Below are positions 1 to 9,958 of a DNA stretch of 64,000 nt, piece by piece. Source of the stretch: Sutcliffiella halmapala (GTDB lineage: Bacteria > Bacillota > Bacilli > Bacillales > Bacillaceae_I); the NCBI RefSeq assembly GCF_002019665.1, contig NZ_KV917375.1:3361445-3425444 (forward strand), read 5' to 3'. The first letter of the stretch is position 1. Each line of letters starts with the position of its first letter. Below the pieces are notes generated by a model. That model ran no database searches. It saw only the letters and a list, made by a program, of their open reading frames with translations, and was not told the DNA's origin. A program made the translations under genes and the position numbers.

Positions 1-216
1 GTATCACCTTTGGCAGAAAGGACTTTGTTTTGAATTGCAAACTCATCCAGTGATACCTAGCCTTCTATGAAGTTCGTATTCCTCAGACCGGAAGTTTGCC
101 GCCCGCTTCCTTCAGATTCCACGTCACCATGGACACCCTTGCGTTAAGCTAACCGTTACTTCTGCCTTCACAGTTCGGGACTTGCACCCTATAGATTGCA
201 CCCATGCCGGGCGCAC
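1..216 (-). mobile_element. Group IIC intron, 5' end only (cut by window edge)
   Basis: Read on the minus strand, the element starts at 216 with GTGCGCCCGGCATGGGTGCA. This is the 5' end type of group II introns and is very close, from memory, to the Oceanobacillus iheyensis group IIC intron. Later segments, such as the stretch giving GGGTGCAAGTCCCGAACTGT, are also characteristic of its domain I. The insertion point lies 6 nt behind the hairpin and U-tract of a rho-independent terminator (223-252), the target preferred by class C introns. Only about 216 nt of domain I is present. The reverse transcriptase and domains V-VI would lie beyond position 1, so completeness cannot be judged. Confidence 0.85.
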
Positions 217-222
217 AATATT

Positions 223-252
223 AAAAAGCTGCCTCATAGAAGGCAGCTTTTT
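223..252 (-). terminator. Rho-independent terminator of the glycoside-hydrolase gene
   Basis: Perfect 11-bp stem (223-233 with 242-252) around an 8-nt loop, ending in a U-run on the minus strand. It follows the stop codon at 290 and is the apparent homing target of the group IIC intron that begins at 216. Confidence 0.85.
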
Positions 253-289
253 AGTTGGTTGACACGGCAAAATATAAAGAACTTGAGAA

Positions 290-1492
290 TTAATCTCCTA
301 AAGGTTTAAAATTCACACCATCTGTATAGGTATTTCCTGCATTCCATAATAGAAACTCATCAATCCCATTTTCGTTTAACGCTCGAATTTGATCTTCAAT
401 TTCCTTTTTACCATATGGAATATAGTTTCCAGATCCAAGCCAGGTTGCAGTAAAGTCTTGAATCCATGGCCTTGATACTGGTCTGTTTTCCAGTTCATCT
501 AGCTTTTGATTTTCGAATTTAGCATATTCTGCAATAATTTTATAAGGCTCTAAGTCAGGCTTTGCAACACCAAAATATGAAGTCCAATGGCTTGGATAAA
601 TCATGGATGAAATAACATCGACATGCTCAGAAATTCGAGAAAAGTTTTGCCCAATTCCTGGTGCTTCTGGCAAGGTAGCTGTATAGCCGAAAATATCAAC
701 CGATACTTGAATATTGTATGGCTTTAAACGCTCCCTAGCATACTCCACAAAATCCGTGACAGATTCCACTCGCTTTTGTACATTATCCATCTCTTCATTT
801 TTATATTCACCATAACTGTATTTAAGTGAAGTATCTCTTTTTTCAAATCCTTCGGGATAACGAACATAATCAAACTGGATTTCCTGAAAGCCCATTTTCG
901 CCGCTTCAATTGCTATATCAATATTGTAATCCCATACTTCTTTTAAGAATGGATTAACAAATGCCTCTCCTCTTCCGTTTTTCCAAACCTTACCATTATC
1001 AACAAATGATAAATCAGGACGTTTTTCAGCTAAAACAGAATCCTTAAAAACAACGATTCTTCCTATCGGATAAACTTCCTTCTCTTCTAATTTCTTCATC
1101 ATTTCTTGAGGATCTCTAATGTAAGGCTGAGCAATATCCAAAAACGGAGATTCTTCCTCAGGAATATACGTTAAATATCCATGATCGTCTTTAATGTCTA
1201 TGACCATCGCATTTAGCTCACTGGAATCTATCAGGTTCAATAATCTTTCGAATCTTTCTCCCCCAGCAGAGTGGGCAGTGACGTAAATTCCTCTTACAGC
1301 ATCCGGATAATTGAACTCATAGCCAGAGTCGAATGCAAATCTTGCTAACGATACGGGCAGTTCTCGCTCTTCTACAGATATTTTTTTCGTTCCATGCTTT
1401 CCAACCTGAAGAGTCTCTTCAGCATGAGTTGGCGAAAAGCATACTATGCTTAATGCAATTGTTGCAGCTAAGCCTCCGAACCATTTCTTCAT
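290..1492 (-). CDS. Secreted putative glycoside hydrolase (DUF4015-like)
   Basis: 400 aa with an N-terminal signal peptide (two Lys, hydrophobic core to about residue 20, cleavage probably after THA). The rest resembles the DUF4015/PF13200 family of TIM-barrel putative glycoside hydrolases: a VRGIYVTAHSAGG start, a central KMGFQEIQFDYVRYPEG strand with acidic and aromatic residues, and a VSVDIFGYT strand. These barrels are thought to act on sugars outside the cell, but no substrate is established and none can be read here. The ATG is preceded by GGGGGAG at good spacing. The gene is monocistronic, ends at a strong terminator and lies downstream of a repeat array. Family assignment is from memory of the motifs; enzymatic activity is inference. 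Confidence 0.8.
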   Translation of the reverse strand: MKKWFGGLAATIALSIVCFSPTHAEETLQVGKHGTKKISVEERELPVSLARFAFDSGYEFNYPDAVRGIYVTAHSAGGERFERLLNLIDSSELNAMVIDIKDDHGYLTYIPEEESPFLDIAQPYIRDPQEMMKKLEEKEVYPIGRIVVFKDSVLAEKRPDLSFVDNGKVWKNGRGEAFVNPFLKEVWDYNIDIAIEAAKMGFQEIQFDYVRYPEGFEKRDTSLKYSYGEYKNEEMDNVQKRVESVTDFVEYARERLKPYNIQVSVDIFGYTATLPEAPGIGQNFSRISEHVDVISSMIYPSHWTSYFGVAKPDLEPYKIIAEYAKFENQKLDELENRPVSRPWIQDFTATWLGSGNYIPYGKKEIEDQIRALNENGIDEFLLWNAGNTYTDGVNFKPLGD

Positions 1493-1746
1493 AACTCTCC
1501 CCCATTCTCTTTGTCTCTTTTCCTGTAAAGTTGATTATAAAGGAAAATCGCCATTATTATCGTAATTTCAGCAAATTTCTCCAAAAATGCTACTAGAGCC
1601 CTAGAGGAAGCTGCATAATAATTCTCTATTAAAATGAAGTTGAATTAGTATTAGTACTGTAAGTTAAGCTGCTTCTTTGAATGGATGCTTTGTACTATTT
1701 TATTAAATCATTGTCTACTTATGTATGAAATGTGGAGGAAGGTTGC

Positions 1747-1922
1747 ATTCTTCCGAAAGTCAGCTTTATTCGTCCAGTTTCCCCTTTTATTCGTCCGAAA
1801 TCCGGCTTCATTCGTCCAGTTTCCCCTTCCATTCGTCCGAAATCCGACTTCATTCGTCCAGTTTCTCCTTTTATTCGTCCGAAATCCGGCTTCATTCGTC
1901 CAGTTTCCCCTTCCATTCGTCC
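1747..1922. repeat. 21-bp-periodic tandem array
   Basis: The octamer ATTCGTCC starts at 1768, 1789, 1810, 1831, 1852, 1873, 1894 and 1915, exactly 21 bp apart, with a degenerate copy at 1747. Two half-units alternate, one continuing with AGTTTCCCC and the other with GAAATCCGG, so the higher-order period is 42 bp. Because 21 is divisible by three, several frames stay open through it, but none has a convincing ribosome-binding site. It fills most of the 1493-1997 intergenic stretch. Confidence 0.9.
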
Positions 1923-1954
1923 AAAACTAATCCGACGCCACCGTAAGGGAGTAA

Positions 1955-1985
1955 AAAATAAACCGACCCTCTATAAGGGGCCGGT
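1955..1985 (-). terminator. Terminator of the opp operon
   Basis: 8-bp stem (1962-1969 with 1978-1985, one G-U pair), followed on the minus strand by an A/U-rich tract ending in six U residues. It lies 12 nt beyond the oppF stop codon. Confidence 0.8.
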
Positions 1986-1997
1986 CATTATAATCAT

Positions 1998-2942
1998 TTA
2001 TTTTCCACTATATTCAGCTTGATATTTCTTATACTCTTTCTCAGAGCATAGGACAAAATGACCAGGTTTGATTTCACGTAATTCAAGCTCTTCGTTTTCG
2101 CTATAACCATGAGACTTCGGATCATATGCTACACGTTTACGCTGACGCTCTGAATCTGGATCTGGCTGAGGAATAGCCGATAATAAAGATTTAGTGTATG
2201 GATGTATAGGATTATTGTAAAGCTCATTGCTATCAGCAAGCTCCACAATTTTCCCGAAATACATAACTCCAATTCTGTCACTTATATATTTCACCATTGA
2301 CAAGTCATGGGCAATAAAGAGATAAGTTAATCCCTTTTCCTTTTGCAGTTTTTTCATCAAGTTTACTACTTGGGCTTGAATCGAAACGTCTAAAGCTGAA
2401 ATTGGCTCATCGGCAATGATGAAATCAGGATCTACAGCTAAAGCTCTTGCAATCCCAATCCTTTGACGTTGCCCACCACTAAATTCGTGTGGATAACGAC
2501 CTGCATGTTCTTTATTTAATCCAACTGTCTCTAATAGGTCGTATACTTTTTGCATACGCTCTTTTCTAGTTTTAGCCAGACCGTGAATATCGATTCCTTC
2601 TGCAATAACATCTGCAATCGTCATTCTTGGATTTAAAGATGCATATGGATCTTGGAAAATCATTTGCATTTTGCGATTGAATTTTAGTAGCTCTTTTTTG
2701 GATTTCTTCCCATGAACGTTTTCACCTTCATAAAGAACCTCTCCATCTGTTGCATCATATAGGCGAATAATAGTACGCCCTGTTGTAGACTTTCCACAAC
2801 CTGATTCCCCTACAAGACCTAACGTTTCACCGCGATAAATATCAAAGTTCAAACCGTCTACAGCACGAACCATATTAGGTTTTCCTTCATTGAAATATTG
2901 CTTTAAATTACGAATTTCTAATAGCTTTTCATTTGTCGCCAT
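1998..2942 (-). CDS. oppF: Oligopeptide ABC transporter ATP-binding protein OppF
   Basis: About 314 aa; one of the two ATPase subunits that drive peptide import through OppB/OppC. Walker A is GESGCGKST, the Q-loop is [10 protein letters not shown], the ABC signature is [15 protein letters not shown], Walker B is FIIADEP and the switch His lies in IAHDLS. A GTG nine bases upstream (2951) would overlap oppD, but it sits only two bases from the AAGGA ribosome-binding site, so the ATG at 2942 is preferred. That ATG begins one base after the oppD stop, suggesting translational coupling. The C-terminus lacks the Cys-rich motif seen in AppF. It is last in the oppABCDF operon. Confidence 0.95.
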   Translation of the reverse strand: MATNEKLLEIRNLKQYFNEGKPNMVRAVDGLNFDIYRGETLGLVGESGCGKSTTGRTIIRLYDATDGEVLYEGENVHGKKSKKELLKFNRKMQMIFQDPYASLNPRMTIADVIAEGIDIHGLAKTRKERMQKVYDLLETVGLNKEHAGRYPHEFSGGQRQRIGIARALAVDPDFIIADEPISALDVSIQAQVVNLMKKLQKEKGLTYLFIAHDLSMVKYISDRIGVMYFGKIVELADSNELYNNPIHPYTKSLLSAIPQPDPDSERQRKRVAYDPKSHGYSENEELELREIKPGHFVLCSEKEYKKYQAEYSGK

Positions 2943-2943
2943 G

Positions 2944-4011
2944 TTATTCACCGTCCTTTATCATAACAGGCTTTTCGAAATTATTAGGCATTTTACGTCT
3001 ACGCTTTTGAACTGCAACTGGCGGCTCAACTTTTGGAGCGTCTTCATGTAATAACCAAGTTTTCGCAAAGTGAGTTTTAGAAATTTGGAACATTGGAGGC
3101 TCCATTTCCAAATCAATTTGCATCGCATATTCGTTACGAGCCGCGAACGCATCTCCAATTGGTGGATCCGTTAAATCTGGTGGAGTACCAGGAATCGCAT
3201 AAAGTTCCGCCTCATCACCTAATTCTAAATCTGGCATAGAGCTTAATAATCCCCATGTATATGGGTGCTGTGGATCATAGAAAATTTCATCCACTGTTCC
3301 CATTTCAATAATTTGTCCACCATACATAACGGCAACTCTATCTGCAACGTTCGCAACCACACCTAAATCATGTGTGATAAAAATAATAGAGGTTTCAATC
3401 TTTTGCTGTAGATCTTTCATAAGATCCAGAATCTGTGCTTGGATAGTAACATCAAGAGCAGTTGTTGGTTCATCTGCAATCAATACTTTAGGATTACACG
3501 CTAAGGAAATAGCGATAACTACCCTTTGTCTCATTCCACCGGAAAATTGATGAGGGTACTGCTTAAAGCGTTCTTCTGGCATCGGTATTCCAACTAAACG
3601 AAGTAAGTCAATCGCTTTTTCTTTTGCAGCACCTTTACTTACTTTTTGGTGTTTAATGATTCCCTCCATGATTTGTTTTCCAACAATCATCGTAGGGTTA
3701 AGTGACGTCATAGGATCTTGGAAAATCATCGCAATATCTTTTCCTCGTATGCCTTGCATAGCTTTTTCAGATAGCTTTGCAAGGTCTTTTCCATCGAATA
3801 AAATTTCTCCACTTTTTATGTTCGAGTTATTCTTTGGTAGAAGTCGCATTATTGTTTTCGTTGTGACAGATTTCCCTGACCCAGACTCTCCAACAATCGC
3901 TAAGGTCTCCCCTTTTTTCAAGTCAAAGTTAACGCCTCGAATTGCTTTAACCTCTCCTCCAAATGTATCAAAAGAAACGTGTAAGTTCTTCACTTCAAGA
4001 ATTTTTTCCAT
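2944..4011 (-). CDS. oppD: Oligopeptide ABC transporter ATP-binding protein OppD
   Basis: 355 aa ATPase partner of OppF. Walker A is GESGSGKSV, the Q-loop is IFQDPMTSLNP, the signature is [12 protein letters not shown], and Walker B is [12 protein letters not shown] followed by the H-loop ITHD. The C-terminal PxGT/PP region that normally carries a CxFxxRCP-type cysteine cluster has Asp and Asn at the first two cysteine positions (PPIGDAFAARNEYAMQID). It then continues into an unusually long basic tail with a KRRRK run. Peptide specificity lies in OppA, not here. It sits between oppC and oppF in the same operon. Confidence 0.95.
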   Translation of the reverse strand: MEKILEVKNLHVSFDTFGGEVKAIRGVNFDLKKGETLAIVGESGSGKSVTTKTIMRLLPKNNSNIKSGEILFDGKDLAKLSEKAMQGIRGKDIAMIFQDPMTSLNPTMIVGKQIMEGIIKHQKVSKGAAKEKAIDLLRLVGIPMPEERFKQYPHQFSGGMRQRVVIAISLACNPKVLIADEPTTALDVTIQAQILDLMKDLQQKIETSIIFITHDLGVVANVADRVAVMYGGQIIEMGTVDEIFYDPQHPYTWGLLSSMPDLELGDEAELYAIPGTPPDLTDPPIGDAFAARNEYAMQIDLEMEPPMFQISKTHFAKTWLLHEDAPKVEPPVAVQKRRRKMPNNFEKPVMIKDGE

Positions 4012-4033
4012 GTTCCATTCACCTGCCTTTTTA

Positions 4034-5041
4034 CTAATCCTTCATTTTAGGGTCTAATGCATCACGCATACCATCTGCAACAAGGTTGAATGCAATCATC
4101 AATAAACTGATAATAATTGCTGGGTAAATCATGATGTGTGGGAAAATTTGCAATGATTTATAACCGTCTTCAATTAACGTACCAAGGGATGCCATCGGTG
4201 GTTGAAGACCTAAACCGATAAAGCTTAAAAAGGCTTCGAAGAAAATCGCACTTGGTATTGTGAACATTGTGTTGATTATAATAACACCCACAACGTTTGG
4301 CAGTAAGTGTCTTGTGATGATTTTATTGTCCGACGAACCAAGTGTTCGCGATGCAAGTACAAATTCTTGACCTTTAAGTTTCAATACTTGTCCCCGGACG
4401 ACTCGGGCCATTCCGACCCATCCCGTTATAGTAAGAGCAATGATAATGGCTAATATTCCCCGTTCCATTACTAAAATCATTAAGATAACGATAACAAGGT
4501 TAGGAATACCTATCAATACTTCAATGATACGTTGCATAACATTGTCGACACGACCACCATAATAAGCGGAGATTCCACCATAAGCAACTCCGATAACCAT
4601 GTCTATTAATGCTGCTAACAAGGCAATAAATACGGACACTCTAGTTCCTTCCCAAATACGCGTCCATAAATCACGACCTAGACCGTCTGTTCCAAACCAG
4701 AAATAGTCGGTGACACCACGTTGCTCATAAACATCCACACCATTTCTAGTTCCGTCCATAATACCTAAGTTTTCAATACCTGGTACCTTTGCAGGTAAAT
4801 TGGCTCTTAATAGATTTTGATCATTGAAACCATGACTATTCATGAAAGGTCCAAAAAGAGCTAGAAACGTAATCACGAAAAGGATAAAAACTCCTGCAAT
4901 TGCAGCTTTATTTTTCTTTAATCTCAACCAGCCAGTTTGCCAATACGTTAAACTTGCTTTGGAAATTTTCTCGCTTTTATTAGGATCTTGTTTTGCTGGG
5001 TTAAATAACTCTTTAGGAAGTTTTTCATAATTGTTATTCAT
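4034..5041 (-). CDS. oppC: Oligopeptide ABC transporter permease OppC
   Basis: 335 aa inner-membrane permease. A cytoplasmic N-terminal stretch of about 45 residues precedes the first membrane helix. A long extracytoplasmic loop follows, with the family-typical WFGTDGLGRDLWTRIWEGTRVS segment. The ABC-facing EAA loop contains ASRTLGSSDNKIITRHLLPNV, and helices continue to a C-terminal NLVADGMRDALDP motif typical of OppC/DppC. Its ATG overlaps the oppB stop codon (TAATG), and an AGGAGG lies inside the end of oppB, so the two permeases are translationally coupled. Confidence 0.95.
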   Translation of the reverse strand: MNNNYEKLPKELFNPAKQDPNKSEKISKASLTYWQTGWLRLKKNKAAIAGVFILFVITFLALFGPFMNSHGFNDQNLLRANLPAKVPGIENLGIMDGTRNGVDVYEQRGVTDYFWFGTDGLGRDLWTRIWEGTRVSVFIALLAALIDMVIGVAYGGISAYYGGRVDNVMQRIIEVLIGIPNLVIVILMILVMERGILAIIIALTITGWVGMARVVRGQVLKLKGQEFVLASRTLGSSDNKIITRHLLPNVVGVIIINTMFTIPSAIFFEAFLSFIGLGLQPPMASLGTLIEDGYKSLQIFPHIMIYPAIIISLLMIAFNLVADGMRDALDPKMKD

Positions 5042-5970
5042 TATTTTTTACCTCCTGCTAAACGAATACGCGGATCGATAATTCCATAAAGAATATCAAC
5101 TATTAGTACAATAAAGATAAATAAAGCAGCAAAGAATAGCGTTGTACCCATGATTACTGGATAATCATTTGTCATGATAGAACGAACAAACTGCTCACCA
5201 AGTCCTGGAACTGCAAATATTTTTTCAATTACTAATGTACCTGTCATTAAACTTACCGCAAGTGGACCTATTACTGTAACTACTGGAATTAATGCATTAC
5301 GTAAGGCGTGCTTAAACGCAATATCAAACGAAGATGCACCTTTTGCTCTTGCTAATGTAATATAATCAGAGCCTAATACCTCGATCATTTCCGTACGCAT
5401 GAAACGTGCTGCAATAGCGATTGGGAACATAGATAGCGCTATTGTAGGCAGAACGGTATACTCCCAACCACTCCAAAAGGCCACTGGGAACCATCCAAGC
5501 TTTACTGCAATATAGTATTGTAATAATCCAGCGAAAACGAAAGATGGTATTGACTTACCAAGAACCGCTAAAATCGTCGAACCGTAATCAACCCAAGTAT
5601 TTTGTTTAAGGGCAGCAATTACCCCTAAAAATATTCCTATAATTGTTCCAACAAGCATGGCCTGAAAGCCTAATTGTGCAGAAGGACCAATACGTTGCAT
5701 AATTAGATCGGTTACATTTCTGTTGTCATATTGAAAGGAAATACCTAGATCCCCCTGTGCAAGACTTATAATATATTTTGCATATTGTACTGGTACAGGA
5801 TCATCAAGACCATATTTTGCATAAAGGATTGCTTTTTGCGCTTCAGTCATTTTTTCCTGCATAGTAAACGGAGTACCTGGCATAAGTTTCATTAAGAAGA
5901 ATGTAAAAGAAGCGATTATAAATAAGGTGATAATCATATAAAGAATACGCTGCAGCAAGTACTTAGTCAT
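5041..5970 (-). CDS. oppB: Oligopeptide ABC transporter permease OppB
   Basis: 309 aa from the ATG at 5970, which has an AGGAGGTG eight bases upstream. The frame is open to 6069, but the extra 33 residues overlap the intercistronic hairpin and have no family likeness. It has six membrane helices beginning MTKYLLQRILYMIIT, the EAA-type loop ARAKGASSFDIAFKHALRNALIP, and the C-terminal DILYGIIDPRIRL typical of OppB/DppB. It forms the translocation pore with OppC. Confidence 0.95.
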   Translation of the reverse strand: MTKYLLQRILYMIITLFIIASFTFFLMKLMPGTPFTMQEKMTEAQKAILYAKYGLDDPVPVQYAKYIISLAQGDLGISFQYDNRNVTDLIMQRIGPSAQLGFQAMLVGTIIGIFLGVIAALKQNTWVDYGSTILAVLGKSIPSFVFAGLLQYYIAVKLGWFPVAFWSGWEYTVLPTIALSMFPIAIAARFMRTEMIEVLGSDYITLARAKGASSFDIAFKHALRNALIPVVTVIGPLAVSLMTGTLVIEKIFAVPGLGEQFVRSIMTNDYPVIMGTTLFFAALFIFIVLIVDILYGIIDPRIRLAGGKK

Positions 5971-6047
5971 TTTCGCACCTCCTATAAAAATTTGAATAGT
6001 CGAATTGTATATAATTTTCCCTAAAATTCGACAATTTGAATACAGGG

Positions 6048-6083
6048 AAAAAGAGAGTATATAATCCAATATACTCTCTTTTT
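6048..6083 (-). terminator. Hairpin terminator/attenuator between oppA and oppB
   Basis: A perfect 12-bp stem (6051-6062 with 6069-6080), extended by three A-U pairs, has a 6-nt loop and ends in a U-run on the minus strand. Its position directly after oppA suggests partial termination, so that the binding protein is made in excess of the membrane subunits. Confidence 0.8.
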
Positions 6084-6124
6084 CTTTAGTTTCAAAGAAA
6101 TAAATTTATATCAATATAACTTTA

Positions 6125-7816
6125 TTAGTTTTTACCGCTAATGTATGCCCACTTGTAGCTGAAATCAGGACCAAAATTATGCATGTATACGTTTTGTACG
6201 TAAGGCTGCCATAATCTTGTAGTACCACGTTGATAAATTGGAGCAATAGCTGCATCTTCGTCAATAAGAATACGATCTGCTTCTTGCATTGCTTCAAAAC
6301 GTTTTGCTGGCTCATTAGCATAAGTTGTCATAACGTCTTTTAATAATTTATCATATTCTGGGTTAGAGTAGCCCATTTTGTTATTTCCACCATCTGTAAT
6401 CCAAAGGTTAGCGAATGAAATTGCATCTAGATAGTCAGGACCCCAACCAGCTAATTGCATGTCATAGTCCATTGCTGAATCTAAATCAAGTCTTTGAGCA
6501 AATGGTACTTCTTTCAATTTGATTGTTAAACCTGGTAGGTTTGTTTCAAATTGATTTTGAATATATTGTTGCATATTTTTTGCTGTTTCAGTGTCTCCAC
6601 CAAGAATCTCAATTGTTAAAGAATCAGTTCCTAACTCTTCTAAACCTTTTTCCCAAAATTCTTTTGCTTTTGCAGCATCGAATTTGTTGAAGTCACCATG
6701 TTTGTCACGGAAATCTTCACCAGTTTCAGGATGTTGAACGAATCCAACAGGAACAGAATAGTTAGCAGGTACAGATCCATTGTTTAGTACAACATTAGCT
6801 AAGTCTTCTTTATTAAATGCCATAGAAAGCGCTTTACGGATATTTAAATTTGCTAAAGCTTCATTTTTTGTTTGGTTCATTTTAAACCAGAAAATTGTTG
6901 GCTCTAAATAAGAAACGATTGTTGGATCTTCTTTGTATAACTCTACAAATTCAGAAGTTAATCCAGGTGAGATATCAATTTGCTTTGCAGTATAAAGGTT
7001 AACCCCTGTAGAAACTTCTTTAACTACTTTTACATTGATTTCATCTAAGTTAACTGTTTCAGCATCCCAATAGTCTGCATTTTTCTTCATTTTCCAACCT
7101 ACTTCATGCTCCCAGCTATCTAATACGAAAGGACCATTGTAAATCAGGTTTTCTGCTTCTAATGCATACTTGTCACCTTGCTCCTCAACAAAACCTTGAT
7201 GTTGTGGGAAGAATGTAGGGAATGTCATTAAAGATTCGAAATATGCTACCGGTTGTTCTAATGTTACTTCTAGTGTGTTATCGTCTAATGCTTTAACACC
7301 AAGCTCTTCTAATGGAAGATCTCCAGCAGAAACTTTTTCTGCATTCATAATTTTACCATTCATCATATATGGTCCATATTCTGAACCAACTTCAGGGTCA
7401 ACAGCACGCTGCCATCCAAAAACAAAGTCTTTTGCAGTTACAGGATCTCCATTAGACCATACTGCATCTTCACGTAATTTGAATGTATAAGTAAGACCAT
7501 CTTCACTTACTTCGTGACCAGTTGCCATACCTTCAACAACCTCGTCGTTTTCACCAAGTCTGTAAAGACCTTCAAAAACGTTGTTCATTACGTTAAATGC
7601 TACTGCATCTGTTCCTTTAACTGAGTCCATTGTCGGAATTTCAGCAGAATCTAAAACATTAAGTACTTGAGGGCCAGTTGGTTCTCCCTCACCAGCAGGA
7701 AGTTCTTCCCCTTGTCCATTGTTGTTCTGTGCTGAATTTCCACCGCCACAAGCAGCTAAAAATGCACTAAGTACAAGTGAAAGCGCTAAAAGTAATAAAT
7801 ATTTTGACTTTTTCAT
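6125..7816 (-). CDS. oppA: Oligopeptide-binding lipoprotein OppA
   Basis: 563 aa SBP family 5 protein. The N-terminus has a lipoprotein signal (two Lys, hydrophobic stretch, lipobox LAAC with the acylated Cys near residue 23). A short low-complexity linker follows, then the SBP_bac_5 core: ADAVAFNVMNNVFEGL, GLTYTFKLREDAVWSNGDPVTAKDF and DNTLEVTLEQPVAYF. It is anchored outside the membrane and delivers oligopeptides to OppBC. In B. subtilis the Opp system also imports Phr and other signalling peptides used in sporulation and competence. The ATG follows AGGAGGTC. It is first in the operon, with a hairpin behind it. Confidence 0.95.
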   Translation of the reverse strand: MKKSKYLLLLALSLVLSAFLAACGGGNSAQNNNGQGEELPAGEGEPTGPQVLNVLDSAEIPTMDSVKGTDAVAFNVMNNVFEGLYRLGENDEVVEGMATGHEVSEDGLTYTFKLREDAVWSNGDPVTAKDFVFGWQRAVDPEVGSEYGPYMMNGKIMNAEKVSAGDLPLEELGVKALDDNTLEVTLEQPVAYFESLMTFPTFFPQHQGFVEEQGDKYALEAENLIYNGPFVLDSWEHEVGWKMKKNADYWDAETVNLDEINVKVVKEVSTGVNLYTAKQIDISPGLTSEFVELYKEDPTIVSYLEPTIFWFKMNQTKNEALANLNIRKALSMAFNKEDLANVVLNNGSVPANYSVPVGFVQHPETGEDFRDKHGDFNKFDAAKAKEFWEKGLEELGTDSLTIEILGGDTETAKNMQQYIQNQFETNLPGLTIKLKEVPFAQRLDLDSAMDYDMQLAGWGPDYLDAISFANLWITDGGNNKMGYSNPEYDKLLKDVMTTYANEPAKRFEAMQEADRILIDEDAAIAPIYQRGTTRLWQPYVQNVYMHNFGPDFSYKWAYISGKN

Positions 7817-7876
7817 TTACTTGACCTCCTAAAAAAATATGTCGAATTTTGTTCATCAATTGAAGTAACGATTTTC

Positions 7877-7882
7877 ATTATA
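7877..7882 (-). promoter_or_regulatory. Likely -10 element of the opp promoter
   Basis: On the minus strand the hexamer is TATAAT, 61 nt upstream of the oppA start. No good TTGACA-like -35 stands at 16-18 nt (best ATGCAC/TGCACA), so activation or weak expression is possible. The rest of the 7817-8152 stretch is AT-rich and shows no other clear feature. Confidence 0.45.
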
Positions 7883-8152
7883 CAAGTTTTCTAAACATTG
7901 TGCATTCATAATTTTAACAACAATTTAATAAAATACTGATTTTTCAAGATTAATCATTACAAAAATGGTTCTTTGTACCTATAAAATATTCGGTATTAAC
8001 CTGCCTTTTATTACATTTTCTTTACAAATATTGCGTTATATTTACATATATTTTTTTACAAGTAATCCCTTTTGTATTATCTTTAAGTTTGTCATTTTCT
8101 ATTCATTTCTTTACAATACATTTTAGTAACATTTTTCTATGTAGGAGGACTT

Positions 8153-8530
8153 ATGAAAAAATCTTATAAACCAACACTCATTTTTTTCTTTATTCTGACA
8201 CTAACAACTATCCTGTTCGGTTTTCTTTATTATGGAACTTTCAACTTACTAGTTTTTATTAATACTTCTTTCTTCTTTTCAGGATTATTTCTTTCCCTTT
8301 CCTTACTTATTCTTGTCACAAAAAATGGATTTTTTGATGGAATAACATTTGGATTTCGAAAAATAATTGCATCAAGGCAAATGGATAAAGATTTAGAAAA
8401 TGATATTCGAAATGAGATGAGACCTCCCTCTGAATTAGTAGATCCTATTAGTTTATTTCCCATGTTTACTGGTTCATTTTTGCTTTTTTTATGTATGATT
8501 TTCTCTTTATTTGGCTATTACTATAGTTGA
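8153..8530 (+). CDS. Small membrane protein, DUF3899-like
   Basis: 125 aa, resembling DUF3899 proteins often found beside trpS in Bacillus cereus-type genomes (from memory). Hydrophobic helices lie at about residues 8-28, 34-58 and 100-122. A basic, charged segment (FRKIIASRQMDKDLENDIRNE) sits between the second and third. AGGAGG stands upstream of the ATG. Function is unknown. The trpS promoter overlaps its stop codon, and no terminator separates it from the T-box leader, so read-through into trpS is possible. Confidence 0.7.
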   Translation: MKKSYKPTLIFFFILTLTTILFGFLYYGTFNLLVFINTSFFFSGLFLSLSLLILVTKNGFFDGITFGFRKIIASRQMDKDLENDIRNEMRPPSELVDPISLFPMFTGSFLLFLCMIFSLFGYYYS

Positions 8531-8555
8531 TATTTACCAATAATTAAGCTATAAT
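8527..8555 (+). promoter_or_regulatory. SigA promoter of trpS
   Basis: TTGATA at 8527-8532 and TATAAT at 8550-8555 with exactly 17 bp between them. The -35 overlaps the stop codon of the upstream gene. It lies about 30 bp ahead of the T-box leader. Confidence 0.8.
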
Positions 8556-8579
8556 ATAGAATACTTAATATATCCATTT

Positions 8580-8815
8580 GCAATGATAAAGAGTAGTACT
8601 AAACTGCTTAGTTTACTAGAGAGTTTGTGGTTGGTGGGAACAAACAACTAACGTTTAGGAATGGACTTTTGAGCATCATGCCGAACAGAAATTAGTAGGC
8701 ACTGACGTTTCCTTACGTTACAAGGCAAAGTGATTTCAGCAATTTTTTTGCTTGAAATAATAAGGGTGGTACCACGGTCCATTCGTCCCTTTATGGGGAC
8801 GGATGGGCCTTTTTG
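8580..8815 (+). ncRNA. Tryptophan T-box leader
   Basis: The T-box core AAGGGTGGTACCACGG is at 8762-8777. A terminator hairpin (about 8777-8808) and U-run follow it directly, and the T-box core can instead pair into an antiterminator. Upstream is a long stem I region with a GGTGGGAACAA apical part. The 3' side of the specifier loop carries GAATGGAC, where TGG at 8662-8664 is the likely tryptophan specifier codon. Uncharged tRNA-Trp should stabilise the antiterminator and permit trpS transcription. The TGG choice is supported by the downstream gene. Confidence 0.93.
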
Positions 8816-8832
8816 TATGCATTTTTATTTAA

Positions 8833-9852
<1,020 letters not shown>

Positions 9853-9892
9853 CAATATAAGCGTGGTTAACCAACTAGTTCATGATCAACTA

Positions 9893-9937
9893 AAAAAGAG
9901 GCCGAAAAAGTGCTCAACACTTTTTCAGCCTCTTTTT
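9893..9937. terminator. Bidirectional terminator, trpS / yjbA
   Basis: Long A/T-flanked hairpin. AAAAAGAGGC plus GAAAAAGTG on the left pairs with CACTTTTTC plus GCCTCTTTTT on the right around a short loop. It ends in U-runs in both directions and lies between convergent genes. Confidence 0.85.
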
Positions 9938-9958
9938 ATTTTATTGCCTCGGAAACAA

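Noticed and set aside
1747-1922. CRISPR array in the 21/42-bp repeat region.
   Set aside because: The repeats are directly adjacent, with no variable spacers of normal length.
1685-2022. Several overlapping open frames of 65-96 codons across the 21-bp array on both strands.
   Set aside because: They are open because the period is divisible by three. The products are simple repeats and none has a convincing ribosome-binding site.
2942-2951. GTG at 2951 as the oppF start.
   Set aside because: Its ribosome-binding site would be only two bases away. The ATG at 2942 has correct spacing and follows the oppD stop by one base.
5971-6069. A longer oppB N-terminus starting at 6069.
   Set aside because: It would run through the oppA-oppB hairpin. 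The ATG at 5970 has AGGAGG upstream and matches the usual family start.
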